Assembly: GCF_014284305.1 (NCBI RefSeq)
Contig: NZ_JACOFW010000009.1
Coordinates: 62,001 to 126,000, forward strand
Origin: Affinundibacterium seohonense
Lineage (GTDB): Bacteria > Pseudomonadota > Gammaproteobacteria > Burkholderiales > Burkholderiaceae_D
Direction of reading: 5' to 3'
Length of the DNA stretch: 64,000 nucleotides
Shown here: positions 18,573 through 30,789 of the stretch, one piece after another
How positions within the stretch are numbered: position 1 is the first letter of the stretch
Layout of the letters: every line of letters begins with the position of its first letter
The notes under the pieces: model-generated
Told to the model about the DNA's origin: nothing
The model's input: only the letters and a program-made list of their open reading frames with translations
Database searches by the model: none
Program-made: the position numbers and the translations under genes

Positions 18573-18613
18573 TTGCTTCGAGTCGTATCACCTACGCGTT
18601 ACGACTCAAGCAA
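18573..18613 (-). repeat. Long hairpin in the atpD-atpC gap
   Basis: An inverted repeat of 14 paired bases with one bulged base: TTGCTTCGAGTCGTA and TACGACTCAAGCAA around a 12-nt loop. No U-tract follows, so it is more likely an mRNA processing or stability element than a terminator. Confidence 0.7.
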
Positions 18614-18627
18614 ACGAGGTCGCAATA

Positions 18628-20061
<1,434 letters not shown>

Positions 20062-20931
20062 TTAGACCGCTGCCGCGCCGGCGACGATCTCGGAAAGCTC
20101 TTTGGTAATAGCGGCTTGACGAGTTTTGTTGTAAATCAATTTCAACTCACCAATCACACTACCTGCGTTATCACTTGCTGACTTCATCGCCACCATACGT
20201 GCCGATTGTTCAGACGCCATGTTTTCTGCAACCGCTTGATAAATCAAAGCTTCAACATAACGAATCAACAATTCATCGATCACCGCAGCTGCATCTGGTT
20301 CGTAAATATAGTCCCAAGAATGTTGGGCTTTATTTGTTTCCAGCTTGTCCGCTGTCAGAGGCAATAATTGCTCTAACACTGGCTCTTGCTTCATGGTGTT
20401 AATGAATTTCGTGTAGCTTAAGTAAACCGCATCGATTTTGCCTTCCTGATACGCATCCAGCAACAACTTCACTGGGCCAATCAATTTATCGAGGTGGGGT
20501 GTATCACCCAATTGCGTCGCATGCGCCACAACTTTTGCACCTACTCGATTCAGGAAACCAAGACCTTTATTACCAATTGCGACCGCTTCAATTTTTGAAC
20601 CTTGACCTTCAAGTTCACGCATTTTATTGGTGACCAAACGCAAAACGTTGGTATTCAAGCCACCGCACAAACCCTTATCTGTCGTTACAACAACCAATCC
20701 AACTTTCTTGGATTGGTCTTGTTGAACCATGAAAGGATGCGTGTACTCTGGGTTAGCCTGTGACAAGTTTGCTGTGATCGTACGAATCTTTTCACTGTAC
20801 GGACGAGCCGCACGCATTCTTTCTTGCGCTTTACGCATTTTAGAAGCGGCGACCATTTCCATCGCCTTCGTGATCTTCTTCGTATTCTCTACGCTTTTGA
20901 TCTTGCCACGTATCTCTTTACCTACAGCCAT
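20062..20931 (-). CDS. atpG: ATP synthase gamma subunit
   Basis: The 289-residue central-shaft subunit that rotates inside the alpha3beta3 ring. The N-terminal coiled-coil helix ([27 protein letters not shown]) and its C-terminal partner ([15 protein letters not shown]) are nearly textbook; the middle [10 protein letters not shown] is the conserved Rossmann-like core motif. It lies 27 nt downstream of atpA and 30 nt upstream of atpD. Confidence 0.98.
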   Translation of the reverse strand: MAVGKEIRGKIKSVENTKKITKAMEMVAASKMRKAQERMRAARPYSEKIRTITANLSQANPEYTHPFMVQQDQSKKVGLVVVTTDKGLCGGLNTNVLRLVTNKMRELEGQGSKIEAVAIGNKGLGFLNRVGAKVVAHATQLGDTPHLDKLIGPVKLLLDAYQEGKIDAVYLSYTKFINTMKQEPVLEQLLPLTADKLETNKAQHSWDYIYEPDAAAVIDELLIRYVEALIYQAVAENMASEQSARMVAMKSASDNAGSVIGELKLIYNKTRQAAITKELSEIVAGAAAV

Positions 20932-20958
20932 GAGTAAACTCCTTCAAGCTAAGGTAAA

Positions 20959-22500
20959 TTAAAATGCGCCGGATTTTTTGAAATCAGCGATTGCGGCAGC
21001 CATGGCAGCTTCGCCATCTTTGTCCAATTGCTTAGTCTCTTCAATCTTTTGCAACAAGGCTGCATGGCTAGTTTTCATGAAGTTATGTACGCCAGCTTCG
21101 AAAGCCAAAACTTTCTTCACAGGTACATCATCCAAGAAACCTTTGTTCACTGCGAACAAAGTGACTGCCATCAGAGAAATCGACAATGGTGCGTACTGAG
21201 CTTGTTTCAACAATTCAGTAACGCGGGCACCACGATCCAATTGCTTACGGGTTGCTTCATCCAAGTCAGACGCGAACTGCGCAAACGCAGCCAATTCACG
21301 ATACTGTGCCAAGTCAGTACGAATACCACCGGACAAGTTTTTGATAACTTTAGTTTGAGCAGCGCCACCAACGCGTGACACGGAAATACCCGCGTTAATC
21401 GCTGGACGAATACCTGCGTTAAACAAGGAAGTTTCCAAGAAGATCTGACCGTCAGTAATCGAAATTACGTTGGTTGGAACGAAAGCAGAAACGTCACCCG
21501 CTTGTGTTTCAATGATAGGCAATGCTGTCAATGAACCTGTCTTACCTTTAACTTCACCGTTAGTGAATGCTTCAACGTAGTCTGGGTTAACACGTGCTGC
21601 GCGCTCTAACAAACGTGAGTGCAAATAGAACACGTCACCTGGGTATGCTTCACGACCTGGTGGACGGCGCAACAACAGGGAAACTTGACGGTAAGCCACA
21701 GCTTGCTTAGACAAATCATCATAAACGATCAATGCATCTTCGCCGCGATCACGGAAGTATTCACCCATCGCGCAACCAGAGTATGCGGATACGTATTGCA
21801 TCGCTGCAGATTCAGCTGCAGTTGCCGCAACAACGATGGTGTATTCCATTGCGCCGTGTGCTTCTAAAGCGCGCACAACGTTTTTAACAGAAGACGCTTT
21901 TTGACCAATCGCTACATAGATACATGTAACGTCTTGACCTTTTTGGTTAATGATCGCGTCAATCGCTACTGCTGTTTTACCAGTTTGACGATCGCCAATG
22001 ATCAATTCACGCTGACCACGACCAACTGGAACCATGGAGTCGATAGACTTCAAACCAGTTTGCAATGGTTGAGAAACGGATTGACGTGCAATAACGCCTG
22101 GTGCAATCTTTTCGATTGGTGCAGACAATTTTGCATTGATAGGACCTTTGCCATCGATTGGTTGACCCAATGCGTTAACAACACGGCCGCGCAGTTCTGG
22201 ACCGATAGGAACTTCCAAAATACGACCAGTACATTTCACTGTGTCGCCTTCAGAGATGTGCTCGTAGTCACCGAGAATAACGGCACCAACGGAATCACGT
22301 TCCAAGTTCAAAGCCAGACCAAATGTATTGCCTGGGAATTCCAACATCTCGCCTTGCATCGCGTCGGACAAACCGTGGATGCGGCAGATGCCGTCGGTAA
22401 CGGAAATAACCGTACCTTGATTACGAATCTCAGCACCGTCGCCAAGGCCTTGAATACGGCTCTTGATCAACTCGCTGATTTCTGATGGGTTGAGTTGCAT
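20959..22500 (-). CDS. atpA: ATP synthase alpha subunit
   Basis: The 513-residue non-catalytic nucleotide-binding subunit of F1. It contains Walker A GDRQTGKT, the beta-barrel entry ([18 protein letters not shown]), and [13 protein letters not shown] with the conserved arginine that reaches the catalytic site of beta. Length is normal. A 163-nt gap with strong secondary structure separates it from atpH upstream, which is unusual for this operon. Confidence 0.99.
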   Translation of the reverse strand: MQLNPSEISELIKSRIQGLGDGAEIRNQGTVISVTDGICRIHGLSDAMQGEMLEFPGNTFGLALNLERDSVGAVILGDYEHISEGDTVKCTGRILEVPIGPELRGRVVNALGQPIDGKGPINAKLSAPIEKIAPGVIARQSVSQPLQTGLKSIDSMVPVGRGQRELIIGDRQTGKTAVAIDAIINQKGQDVTCIYVAIGQKASSVKNVVRALEAHGAMEYTIVVAATAAESAAMQYVSAYSGCAMGEYFRDRGEDALIVYDDLSKQAVAYRQVSLLLRRPPGREAYPGDVFYLHSRLLERAARVNPDYVEAFTNGEVKGKTGSLTALPIIETQAGDVSAFVPTNVISITDGQIFLETSLFNAGIRPAINAGISVSRVGGAAQTKVIKNLSGGIRTDLAQYRELAAFAQFASDLDEATRKQLDRGARVTELLKQAQYAPLSISLMAVTLFAVNKGFLDDVPVKKVLAFEAGVHNFMKTSHAALLQKIEETKQLDKDGEAAMAAAIADFKKSGAF

Positions 22501-22552
22501 ACAAACTCCTAAAATTATTTCATTCTTTCGGGAACCGCTAAAATCCAGTTCT

Positions 22553-22644
22553 AGAGCGCATCACTGCGTTGCTTTTCCTCGCAATACTTTCGTATTGCTC
22601 CGGGAAGCGCCTTGTGCTGCATCTCTATAATTGAATTTATAGAG
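22553..22644 (-). repeat. Multi-hairpin repeat-like element between atpH and atpA
   Basis: Contains a perfect 7-bp hairpin (GCAATAC, TTTC, GTATTGC at 22581-22598) nested in a longer imperfect stem reaching about 22553-22626, and next to it a perfect 8-bp hairpin (CTCTATAA, 6-nt loop, TTATAGAG at 22623-22644). It resembles REP-like intergenic elements. No second copy was found in the window. Confidence 0.6.
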
Positions 22645-22663
22645 GCTCCCTTTTGACTGCCAA

Positions 22664-23197
22664 TTAGGCCGTCAGAGCGTTGTGCATCTGTTGCAGCTTG
22701 GCACGAACCGAAGTATCTAACACTTGATCACCAACCACGATACGCACACCACCGATCAGGGACGAATCCACTGTCACAGTTGGGTGCAGTTTGCGACCAA
22801 ATTTCTTTTCCAGTGTTGCGGCCAAATCTTTAACCTGTGCGTCAGTCATTTCAAATGCGCTGGTGATTTCAGCATCTGCAGAGCCAGCGTCGGCATTTTG
22901 CAAAGCATGAAATTGCACAGCGATTTCTGGCAATGTGGTTAAACGGTCATATTCAGTCAATGTAAGCACGAAGTTTTTCGCTTCAGCAGTTACAGGTGAC
23001 TTCAACACGGACAAGAAAGCCTCAGCAGTTTGCGCTGCGGAGACTTTGGGGTTGTGTGCAAGAGCTACTACATCTGAGTGCGCCGCGGCTTGCGCCATCT
23101 CGGCAACGAGTTCCGACCAAGCGGACAAGTTACCGGACTTAGCAACGCGATACAACGCTTCTGCGTATGGACGAGCGATCGTTGCGAGTTCTGCCAT
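22664..23197 (-). CDS. atpH: ATP synthase delta subunit
   Basis: The 177-residue delta subunit (OSCP homologue) that ties the peripheral stalk b dimer to the top of F1. The N-terminal helical domain ([16 protein letters not shown]) and the C-terminal signature [24 protein letters not shown] are both clear. It begins 2 nt after the atpF stop, so the two are probably translationally coupled, and precedes the hairpin-rich gap before atpA. Confidence 0.98.
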   Translation of the reverse strand: MAELATIARPYAEALYRVAKSGNLSAWSELVAEMAQAAAHSDVVALAHNPKVSAAQTAEAFLSVLKSPVTAEAKNFVLTLTEYDRLTTLPEIAVQFHALQNADAGSADAEITSAFEMTDAQVKDLAATLEKKFGRKLHPTVTVDSSLIGGVRIVVGDQVLDTSVRAKLQQMHNALTA

Positions 23198-23199
23198 GA

Positions 23200-23670
23200 T
23201 TACAGCTCAGTCTTTAACAAGTTCAACATATCAGCATGTGCTGATGCATTGACTTCACGTTTCAAGATTTGCTCTGCGCCTTTCACTGCCAAAGCAGCTA
23301 CTTGGTCACGCAATTCTTCGCGTGCTTTTGTGACTTGGCTATCCGCTTCAGCTTTAGCAGCAGCGATAATACGCGCAGCTTCTGCGTTAGCAGCATTCTT
23401 AGCTTCTTCAACGATCAATTGACCACGCTTCTCAGCGTTTGCAACATGTTTCAAGCCTTCTTCACGAGCGCCCGCCAATTCAAGCTGAATCTTTTTCTCA
23501 GCTTCTTTCATGGCAGCTTGCCCTTGATCCGCAGCAGCTAAGCCGTCTGCGATTTTTTTCATACGTGCATCGATGGCACCAATCAATGGTGGCCAAACGA
23601 ATTTCATGGTGAACAAAGCCAAGATGAAAAACACCCCTGCTTGATACCACATGGTTTGATTAAGATTCAT
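23200..23670 (-). CDS. atpF: ATP synthase b subunit
   Basis: The 156-residue peripheral-stalk subunit. One N-terminal membrane helix ([17 protein letters not shown]) is followed by a long, charged, alanine-rich helix that dimerises, ending in LNLLKTEL, which contacts delta. Length and layout match betaproteobacterial b subunits. It lies between atpE (78-nt gap) and atpH (2-nt gap). Confidence 0.98.
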   Translation of the reverse strand: MNLNQTMWYQAGVFFILALFTMKFVWPPLIGAIDARMKKIADGLAAADQGQAAMKEAEKKIQLELAGAREEGLKHVANAEKRGQLIVEEAKNAANAEAARIIAAAKAEADSQVTKAREELRDQVAALAVKGAEQILKREVNASAHADMLNLLKTEL

Positions 23671-23748
23671 CGTCGTTTCCTTGTGTGAATTATCGTTCCG
23701 CTAGCGCTGATCTTGTGACCAGCACCGCGGTAGAAAAAGGAAATTAAA

Positions 23749-24075
<327 letters not shown>

Positions 24076-24120
24076 TGAATCCTGCTGAACTACTTAATTC
24101 CGATTACTCATTTCTAATAA

Positions 24121-25286
<1,166 letters not shown>

Positions 25287-25606
25287 GCCACTCCCCAGTT
25301 TTACAACAAGTGTTCATTTATCGTCAGCGCACGAAGCAATTTTCTTATTTTTCGATGCTTAATCTGCGCTGCATTGGTGCTCTGTTTGATCTATTGTAGT
25401 GCTGCCTTCGTGCTATTTTGGTGCGCATTAGGGCAGATTTTCCAAAGCCACGGAATTATACGTGCATGTATAAGCAAGGTCAAACGTTTGATGCAACGCA
25501 ACAAATTTCGTTTTAGAATTCATTTACCCAATAGTCTTCGACTATTTAGCAAATTCGCCGAGGATTATAGGCAAACTTGCTATCCTGACTTGTTTTAGAC
25601 GATGAA
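25287..25606. other. parB-atpI intergenic region
   Basis: About 320 nt between two same-strand genes. It contains the strong atp promoter (25455-25483) and a second minus-strand TATAAT near 25572 without a matching -35 box. The remaining leader before atpI is AT-rich with no recognised riboswitch. Confidence 0.55.
25455..25483 (-). promoter_or_regulatory. Strong sigma70-type promoter of the atp operon
   Basis: On the minus strand: TTGACC (25483-25478), a 17-nt spacer, then a perfect TATAAT (25460-25455). It is placed to transcribe atpIBEFHAGDC with a leader of about 160 nt. Confidence 0.85.
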
Positions 25607-26500
25607 TTACTGCCCGCGAATTTTCAAAATCACGCCATCCAAAGAATCCAGATCTTCAAAATCAATCACCATCTGACCACGACCTTTGCTACCCATCTTC
25701 AAAGTCACCTGTGTTGCGAGCAAATCTGACAACTCTTCTTCCAGACGCGTAATGTCACGGGATTTCTCTGCTTTGTCTTTTTGTTTGGCTGGCGTTGCCA
25801 ATTCGGTAGTCGTCTTAGTGACCAGCTTTTCAGTGTCGCGAACCGACATACGTTTTGCGACCACCTGATTTGCCAGTTGAATCTGCGTTGCTGCATCGAC
25901 CACCAACAAGGCACGCGCATGGCCCATGTCGATATCGCCTGCCATCAGCATAGTTTGTACCGGACGCGCCAAATTTAACAAACGCAATAGATTCGATACC
26001 GCGCTTCGTGATCGCCCGACCGCATTGGCGGCTTGTTCGTGCGTAAATGTAAAGTCGGAAATCAAACGATGAATACCCTGCGCTTCTTCAAGAGGATTTA
26101 AATCTTCGCGCTGAATATTCTCGATCAAAGCCATCGCTGCCGCGGCTTGATCATCAACATCCTTCACCAGCACAGCGACTTCAGTCAAACCTGCCATCTG
26201 CGAGGCACGGAAGCGACGCTCACCGGCGATGATTTCATATTTGGTTACGCCATTCGTCTGACCGATAGGACGCACCAGAATAGGCTGCATCAAGCCTTGC
26301 GCTTTGATCGATGCTGCGAGCTCAGCTAAGGCGCCCTCGTCCATACGAGTCCGTGGCTGGTATTTACCGGCTTGCATTTGCGTGACCGGCAAACTGGTTG
26401 GAGCGCCAACAACCGTTGGTACCGCTTCTGCGAAGTCGCCAGCGCCGTCTAATAAAGCGTCTAAGCCACGCCCCAGGCCTTTTTGTTTTTTAGTTGCCAT
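25607..26500 (-). CDS. parB: Chromosome partitioning protein ParB
   Basis: A 297-residue DNA clamp that loads at parS sites using CTP and spreads on DNA to segregate the origin region. Motifs: N-terminal GLGRGLDALL (ParA-contact region), the CTP-binding GERRFRAS (93-100) and ENIQRE (127-132), the helix-turn-helix TFTHEQAANAVGRSRSAVSNLL, and the C-terminal dimerisation part. It is the chromosomal type. The gene follows parA by 14 nt. Its likely targets, consensus parS sites, are at 30081 and 30767. Confidence 0.98.
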   Translation of the reverse strand: MATKKQKGLGRGLDALLDGAGDFAEAVPTVVGAPTSLPVTQMQAGKYQPRTRMDEGALAELAASIKAQGLMQPILVRPIGQTNGVTKYEIIAGERRFRASQMAGLTEVAVLVKDVDDQAAAAMALIENIQREDLNPLEEAQGIHRLISDFTFTHEQAANAVGRSRSAVSNLLRLLNLARPVQTMLMAGDIDMGHARALLVVDAATQIQLANQVVAKRMSVRDTEKLVTKTTTELATPAKQKDKAEKSRDITRLEEELSDLLATQVTLKMGSKGRGQMVIDFEDLDSLDGVILKIRGQ

Positions 26501-26514
26501 AATAATTTAAAGGT

Positions 26515-27294
26515 TTATTTCTTATCCAATGCTTTAATTCTTTCCACCATCTCTGCGCCAAAGGCAATGTAGGCTTGCGCACCTTTCGAGGAGGGATCGA
26601 ACACCACGCCCGGGATACCATAGGATGGCGCTTCGGCCAAACGCACATTACGCGGGATCACTGTCTTAAATACTTTGTCGCCAAAATGTTGTTCCAACTG
26701 GTCGGAAACTTGCTGTGACAAAGTCATGCGTGGGTCAAACATCACGCGTAACAAACCTACGATTTTCAGATCAGGATTCAAGTTGGCGGATACTTTTTTG
26801 ATCGTATTCGCTAAATCTGACAAGCCTTCCAGTGCGTAGTATTCACATTGCATAGGAATAATCACACCATTTGCCGCACATAAACCATTCAAAGTCAGCA
26901 TAGATAAAGCGGGTGGACAATCGATCAAAATAAAATCGTAGTCAGCACCCACTTGGTCTAAGGCTAAGCGTAGACGCTTGTCTCGGTTTTCTAGCTCGAC
27001 CATTTCGACCTCGGCACCTGCCAGTTCGCGATTCGCTGGAAGGATATCAAATTTTCCAGATTCCGACCTAACTACGGCGGATTTCACATCCGCCATCCCT
27101 AATAAAACTTGATAAACAGACAACTCCAACTTGGCTTTATTAACGCCAGCGCCCATCGTGGCATTGCCTTGTGGATCCAAATCGACAAGTAGGACACGCT
27201 GATCAAGCTTCGCCAGACCTGCCGCCAAGTTGACAGTTGTAGTAGTTTTTCCTACACCACCTTTTTGATTGGCAACGCAAAAAATTTTAGCCAT
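26515..27294 (-). CDS. parA: Chromosome partitioning ATPase ParA
   Basis: A 259-residue deviant-Walker ATPase that forms a nucleoid-bound gradient pulling ParB-parS complexes. It has the deviant Walker A KGGVGKTTTTVNLA at the N-terminus, Walker A' LLVDLDPQGNAT, and Walker B FILIDCPPALSML. It lacks an N-terminal HTH, as chromosomal ParAs do. ATG 27294 (MAKIFCV) is preferred over a GTG six nucleotides earlier. It lies in the order mnmG-rsmG-parA-parB, standard for origin-proximal DNA. Confidence 0.98.
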   Translation of the reverse strand: MAKIFCVANQKGGVGKTTTTVNLAAGLAKLDQRVLLVDLDPQGNATMGAGVNKAKLELSVYQVLLGMADVKSAVVRSESGKFDILPANRELAGAEVEMVELENRDKRLRLALDQVGADYDFILIDCPPALSMLTLNGLCAANGVIIPMQCEYYALEGLSDLANTIKKVSANLNPDLKIVGLLRVMFDPRMTLSQQVSDQLEQHFGDKVFKTVIPRNVRLAEAPSYGIPGVVFDPSSKGAQAYIAFGAEMVERIKALDKK

Positions 27295-27341
27295 AGACAC
27301 TTTTTAGAATAATTGCGGTTAAAAGAAAATCCCGGAACTGC

Positions 27342-27357
27342 TGTTTCACGAGTAACT
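27342..27357. promoter_or_regulatory. Degenerate parS-like sequence in the rsmG-parA gap
   Basis: TGTTTCACGAGTAACT matches the 16-bp parS consensus at 13 positions: the left half-site is intact and the right half has three changes. It lies in the gap between rsmG and parA. ParB affinity is expected to be weak at best. Confidence 0.25.
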
Positions 27358-28013
27358 CAATTTGCTGAAGCAAGCTTCTTCACATGCACCAGGTGTCTTT
27401 CCACATCAAGACTTGGTACTTGCAAAGCTTCGATACTCTCGACTTCCCATCCATCCGGCAGACGTTCGATTTCCTGCGTTGGCGACACACCCTTCATCGC
27501 AAGGAAACGTCCATCTTCGGCCAACAAATGATGCGACCAGTTGATGAAGTTATTAAGCTCGGAAAATGCGCGCGACGTAATGACATCAAATTGATGATCA
27601 ACTTTCAGAAGCTCGACACGCCCAGTGTGGACTGTGACGTTTTTGAGTTTGAGCTCAGCTTTCACTTGTGTCAGGAACGCGGTCTTCTTATTCACGATAT
27701 CAATCATCGTGACTGAGGCAGCCGGGAAAACAATCGCCAAAACGATACCGGGCAAACCACCGCCAGAACCAACATCAAGAATATTCTTCGCTTGGGTAAA
27801 TGCATGCACCGCCGACAAAGAGTCGAGCAGATGTTGTTTGACCATGTCATGCGGATCACGAATGGAAGTCAGGTTGTAGACTGAATTCCACTTAATCAAC
27901 AATGCTAGGTAGGCCAACATCTTTTCTACCTGTTCTTCATTCAGTGGCAAACCTAAGGAGGCAATACCTTCTCGCAGCTCTTGTCCCAGAGCTTCTTTAT
28001 CGAATCGACTCAT
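27357..28013 (-). CDS. rsmG: 16S rRNA m7G527 methyltransferase RsmG (GidB)
   Basis: A 218-residue SAM-dependent enzyme that methylates N7 of G527 in 16S rRNA; loss gives low-level streptomycin resistance. The SAM-binding motif ILDVGSGGGLPGIVLAI, DSLSAVHAF upstream of it, and ITSRAFSELNNFI are all diagnostic. It begins 3 nt after the mnmG stop, so coupling is likely. Confidence 0.98.
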   Translation of the reverse strand: MSRFDKEALGQELREGIASLGLPLNEEQVEKMLAYLALLIKWNSVYNLTSIRDPHDMVKQHLLDSLSAVHAFTQAKNILDVGSGGGLPGIVLAIVFPAASVTMIDIVNKKTAFLTQVKAELKLKNVTVHTGRVELLKVDHQFDVITSRAFSELNNFINWSHHLLAEDGRFLAMKGVSPTQEIERLPDGWEVESIEALQVPSLDVERHLVHVKKLASAN

Positions 28014-28016
28014 AGT

Positions 28017-29975
28017 TTATTCACCCACCACTTTGGCATTCAGTTCTTCGTCATTGGCAGGCGCTGCATTGGCAAAACCTTTGAAGCCGCGTTTTTTCAG
28101 ATGCACCAGCAACAAGGATAAAGCCGCAGGTGTTACGCCCGAGATCCGGCCACACTGCCCTAAAGTTTCGGGTCTTTGTGCATTCAGTTTTTGCTTCACT
28201 TCGATAGAGAGGCCGTTCACTTCTAAGTAATCGAAGTCGGTTGGCATTTTCAGATTTTCGTAATGTGCCTGACGCTCCACTTCTTTGGCTTGGCGTCCGA
28301 TATAGCCAGAATATTTGATTTGAATTTCTATCTGCTCTTTGACCGCTGGATCGGTGACATTTTCGCCAGCTAAGGATTGGCCTTCTTTACCCTTCAGCGT
28401 CATTAGCTGATCATAGGTAACTTCTGGACGACGTAACAAATCAGCCAAGGAATACTCACGTTCCAAAGCTTTGCCTACGACACGCTCGGCTTCTACATCG
28501 TCGACAATACGGGGATTAACCCAAGTTGATTTCAATCTTTCCATTTCACGTGAAACCGCTTCACGCTTTTCCTCGAACAGTTGCCACTGCTTATCGCTGA
28601 CGCAACCAAGCTTACGGCCGATTTCTGTCAGACGCATGTCGGCATTATCTTCACGCAAACTCAGACGGAATTCAGCACGACTGGTGAACATGCGGTAAGG
28701 CTCTTGAACGCCTTTCGTCACTAGATCATCGACCAATACGCCGAGATAAGCCTCATCACGACGTGGCACCCAAGCCTCTTTACCTTGTGTTTGCAGGGCC
28801 GCATTGAGACCCGCCAACATACCTTGAGCGGCAGCTTCTTCGTATCCAGTCGTACCATTAATCTGGCCAGCGAAGAACAAACCTTGGATAGAACGGGTTT
28901 CTAAAGAGGTTTTTAATCCGCGTGGATCAAAGTAATCGTATTCAATCGCATAGCCGGGACGCAAAATATAGGCGTTTTCCATACCACGCATGGAACGTAC
29001 CAACTCCAATTGAACATCAAATGGCAAGCTAGTCGAGATGCCGTTTGGATAAAACTCATTGGTGGTCAAGCCTTCTGGCTCCAAGAAAATCTGGTGTGAA
29101 TCCTTGCCTGAGAAACGATGAATCTTGTCTTCGATTGATGGGCAATAACGCGGCCCAACCCCTTCGATCACCCCGGTGTACATAGGACTACGGTCTAAGC
29201 CCGCACGGATAATGTCATGTGTTTTTGCATTGGTATGCGTAATCCAGCATGGCACTTGACGCGGATGCATAGCAACATTGCCCATCACAGAAAACACAGG
29301 AAGTGAATCGAGATCGCCCGGTTGCTCTTCCATTTGCGAAAAATCGATACTGCGACCATCAATACGCGGTGGCGTACCGGTCTTCAAACGCCCTTGCGGC
29401 AGCGCTAATTCTTTCAAGCGACTAGATAAAGAGATCGCCGGTGGATCACCAGCACGACCTGCTGAATAGCTGTTTAAGCCGACATGAATCTTCCCATCGA
29501 GGAAAGTACCTGCTGTCAACACCACCGCACGAGACTTGAATTTCAGGCCGACTTGGGTCACCGCGCCAACTACTCTATCGCCTTCCACCATCAAATCATC
29601 GACAGCTTGCTGGAAAATCCACAGGTTTTCTTGATTTTCAAGACGACTGCGGATCGCTTGCTTGTATAAAAGTCTATCCGCTTGAGCCCGGGTTGCACGT
29701 ACCGCTGGACCTTTAGATGAATTCAAAATGCGGAATTGAATTCCTGCCTCGTCGGTCGCAATCGCCATGGCACCACCCATGGCATCGACCTCTTTAACCA
29801 AATGCCCTTTGCCAATTCCACCTATCGATGGATTGCAAGACATCTGGCCTAAGGTCTCAATATTATGGGTCAACAATAACGTTTTTTGGCCCATGCGTGC
29901 GGAAGCTAAAGCGGCTTCTGTACCGGCATGACCGCCGCCGACGACGATGACATCGAATTCATTTGGATAGTACAT
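28017..29975 (-). CDS. mnmG: tRNA uridine-5-carboxymethylaminomethyl modification enzyme MnmG (GidA)
   Basis: A 652-residue FAD enzyme that, with MnmE, adds the carboxymethylaminomethyl group to wobble U34 of several tRNAs. The FAD-binding [35 protein letters not shown], and the C-terminal helical domain ([19 protein letters not shown]) are clear. Length is normal. No strong ribosome-binding site is seen. The first gene of a tight mnmG-rsmG-parA-parB run. A TATAAT on the minus strand at 30018-30013 is a possible -10 box, without a good -35. Confidence 0.99.
   Translation of the reverse strand: MYYPNEFDVIVVGGGHAGTEAALASARMGQKTLLLTHNIETLGQMSCNPSIGGIGKGHLVKEVDAMGGAMAIATDEAGIQFRILNSSKGPAVRATRAQADRLLYKQAIRSRLENQENLWIFQQAVDDLMVEGDRVVGAVTQVGLKFKSRAVVLTAGTFLDGKIHVGLNSYSAGRAGDPPAISLSSRLKELALPQGRLKTGTPPRIDGRSIDFSQMEEQPGDLDSLPVFSVMGNVAMHPRQVPCWITHTNAKTHDIIRAGLDRSPMYTGVIEGVGPRYCPSIEDKIHRFSGKDSHQIFLEPEGLTTNEFYPNGISTSLPFDVQLELVRSMRGMENAYILRPGYAIEYDYFDPRGLKTSLETRSIQGLFFAGQINGTTGYEEAAAQGMLAGLNAALQTQGKEAWVPRRDEAYLGVLVDDLVTKGVQEPYRMFTSRAEFRLSLREDNADMRLTEIGRKLGCVSDKQWQLFEEKREAVSREMERLKSTWVNPRIVDDVEAERVVGKALEREYSLADLLRRPEVTYDQLMTLKGKEGQSLAGENVTDPAVKEQIEIQIKYSGYIGRQAKEVERQAHYENLKMPTDFDYLEVNGLSIEVKQKLNAQRPETLGQCGRISGVTPAALSLLLVHLKKRGFKGFANAAPANDEELNAKVVGE
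28542..28557. promoter_or_regulatory. Partial parS-like site inside mnmG
   Basis: CATTTCACGTGAAACC keeps the central 13 bases of the parS consensus and differs at the outer three positions. It lies 1.5 kb from the perfect site at 30081. Since it is in coding sequence it may be a weak accessory site or coincidence. Confidence 0.35.
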
Positions 29976-30080
29976 GTGGATAGCTCAAGGAGGGATTGCT
30001 TATAGAGGCACGATTATAGTTGCTTTTCAAGGCAAAACTAATCTATTCCGAGCAACACCACCTAAAAATTCCAACAAATG

Positions 30081-30096
30081 TGTTTCACGTGAAACA
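30081..30096. promoter_or_regulatory. parS: Perfect parS centromere site
   Basis: TGTTTCACGTGAAACA, the exact 16-bp chromosomal parS palindrome, lies in the 124-nt gap between mnmG and the next upstream gene, 3.6 kb from parB. ParB is expected to load here. This marks the segment as origin-proximal. Confidence 0.97.
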
Positions 30097-30099
30097 CAC

Positions 30100-30789
30100 T
30101 TACATCCCTATTAGCAACGCGACCAACAACAAGGCAAAACCAATTACGGTCAAACCAACATAGACCCAAAACTGCCATCTACTCACAGATTGCTCCACAG
30201 GTCGCTTTGAGCGCCGACGCCGCTTGGGCTTCTCTGGATTCGGGAACACCTCCACCAACTTATTGCTTCGCTTAGACTTTTTCAATCGTAGACTCGTGTC
30301 CAGTTCGAGAGACAGTGGAATGTCCACATCATACGCACTCTCTTGCTTCCTTTTCTTCAAGTTCAAAGAGCGCATGGAATTGGAGCGTGTATCAACTACC
30401 AAGCCGGAACCACTATGCAATGGATCCATAGACGAAGAAAAGAATTCCTCAGAACTAAACTGCTCTACCTGCGCAGTCATTAGATCTGAATCGTTGAATA
30501 ACGACACAGACGAGTCTCGAACGATAAAACCCTTCAGCAAAAGCGAGTCAACACTCTTCTGAAAGTCAAAGGAGTCGTCCTTCTCAAACTCACGTCGCAA
30601 AACGTCAAACGAAGCCTTGCCGTTAATGGATAACAAGACCATCTGTTCCGCTTTACTCAAAGACATCGCACGCTGCCGAATCTCCGCCTCCCCAGTTTCC
30701 GTACGTTGATAAACTTCACCCTTATGCTGACTCAAAATCTCCCCCAACTCACTAATATCGTCAATTTGTTTCACGTGGAACAAACTCAC
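30100..30789 (-). CDS. Hypothetical tail-anchored protein with winged-helix-like N-terminus
   Basis: A 229-residue protein. Residues 40-95 (LSKAEQMVLLSINGKASFDVL ... LLLKGFIVRDSS) resemble a small winged-helix module of the kind seen in several Burkholderiales regulators. A basic low-complexity stretch (KPKRRRRSKRPVEQ) then precedes a single C-terminal membrane helix (FWVYVGLTVIGFALLLVALLIG), giving a tail-anchored layout. Function is unknown. The GTG start overlaps the TSUP stop by 4 nt, indicating coupling. Codons 3-8 (FHVKQ) are formed by a parS site at 30767, so the N-terminal residues may reflect that DNA signal rather than protein function. Confidence 0.75.
   Translation of the reverse strand: MSLFHVKQIDDISELGEILSQHKGEVYQRTETGEAEIRQRAMSLSKAEQMVLLSINGKASFDVLRREFEKDDSFDFQKSVDSLLLKGFIVRDSSVSLFNDSDLMTAQVEQFSSEEFFSSSMDPLHSGSGLVVDTRSNSMRSLNLKKRKQESAYDVDIPLSLELDTSLRLKKSKRSNKLVEVFPNPEKPKRRRRSKRPVEQSVSRWQFWVYVGLTVIGFALLLVALLIGM
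30767..30782. promoter_or_regulatory. parS: Second parS site, within the start of the 30100 gene
   Basis: TGTTTCACGTGGAACA has one mismatch to the 16-bp consensus. It overlaps codons 3-8 of the downstream reading frame on the minus strand. Together with 30081 it forms a pair of sites 686 bp apart. Confidence 0.88.

Noticed and set aside
21901-22485. 194-codon plus-strand frame within atpA
   Set aside because: Antisense to atpA, no ribosome-binding site or recognisable family; another codon-bias shadow.
29975-29983. DnaA-box-like TGTGGATAG at the mnmG start
   Set aside because: Single isolated site with one mismatch; no partner and overlaps the start codon.
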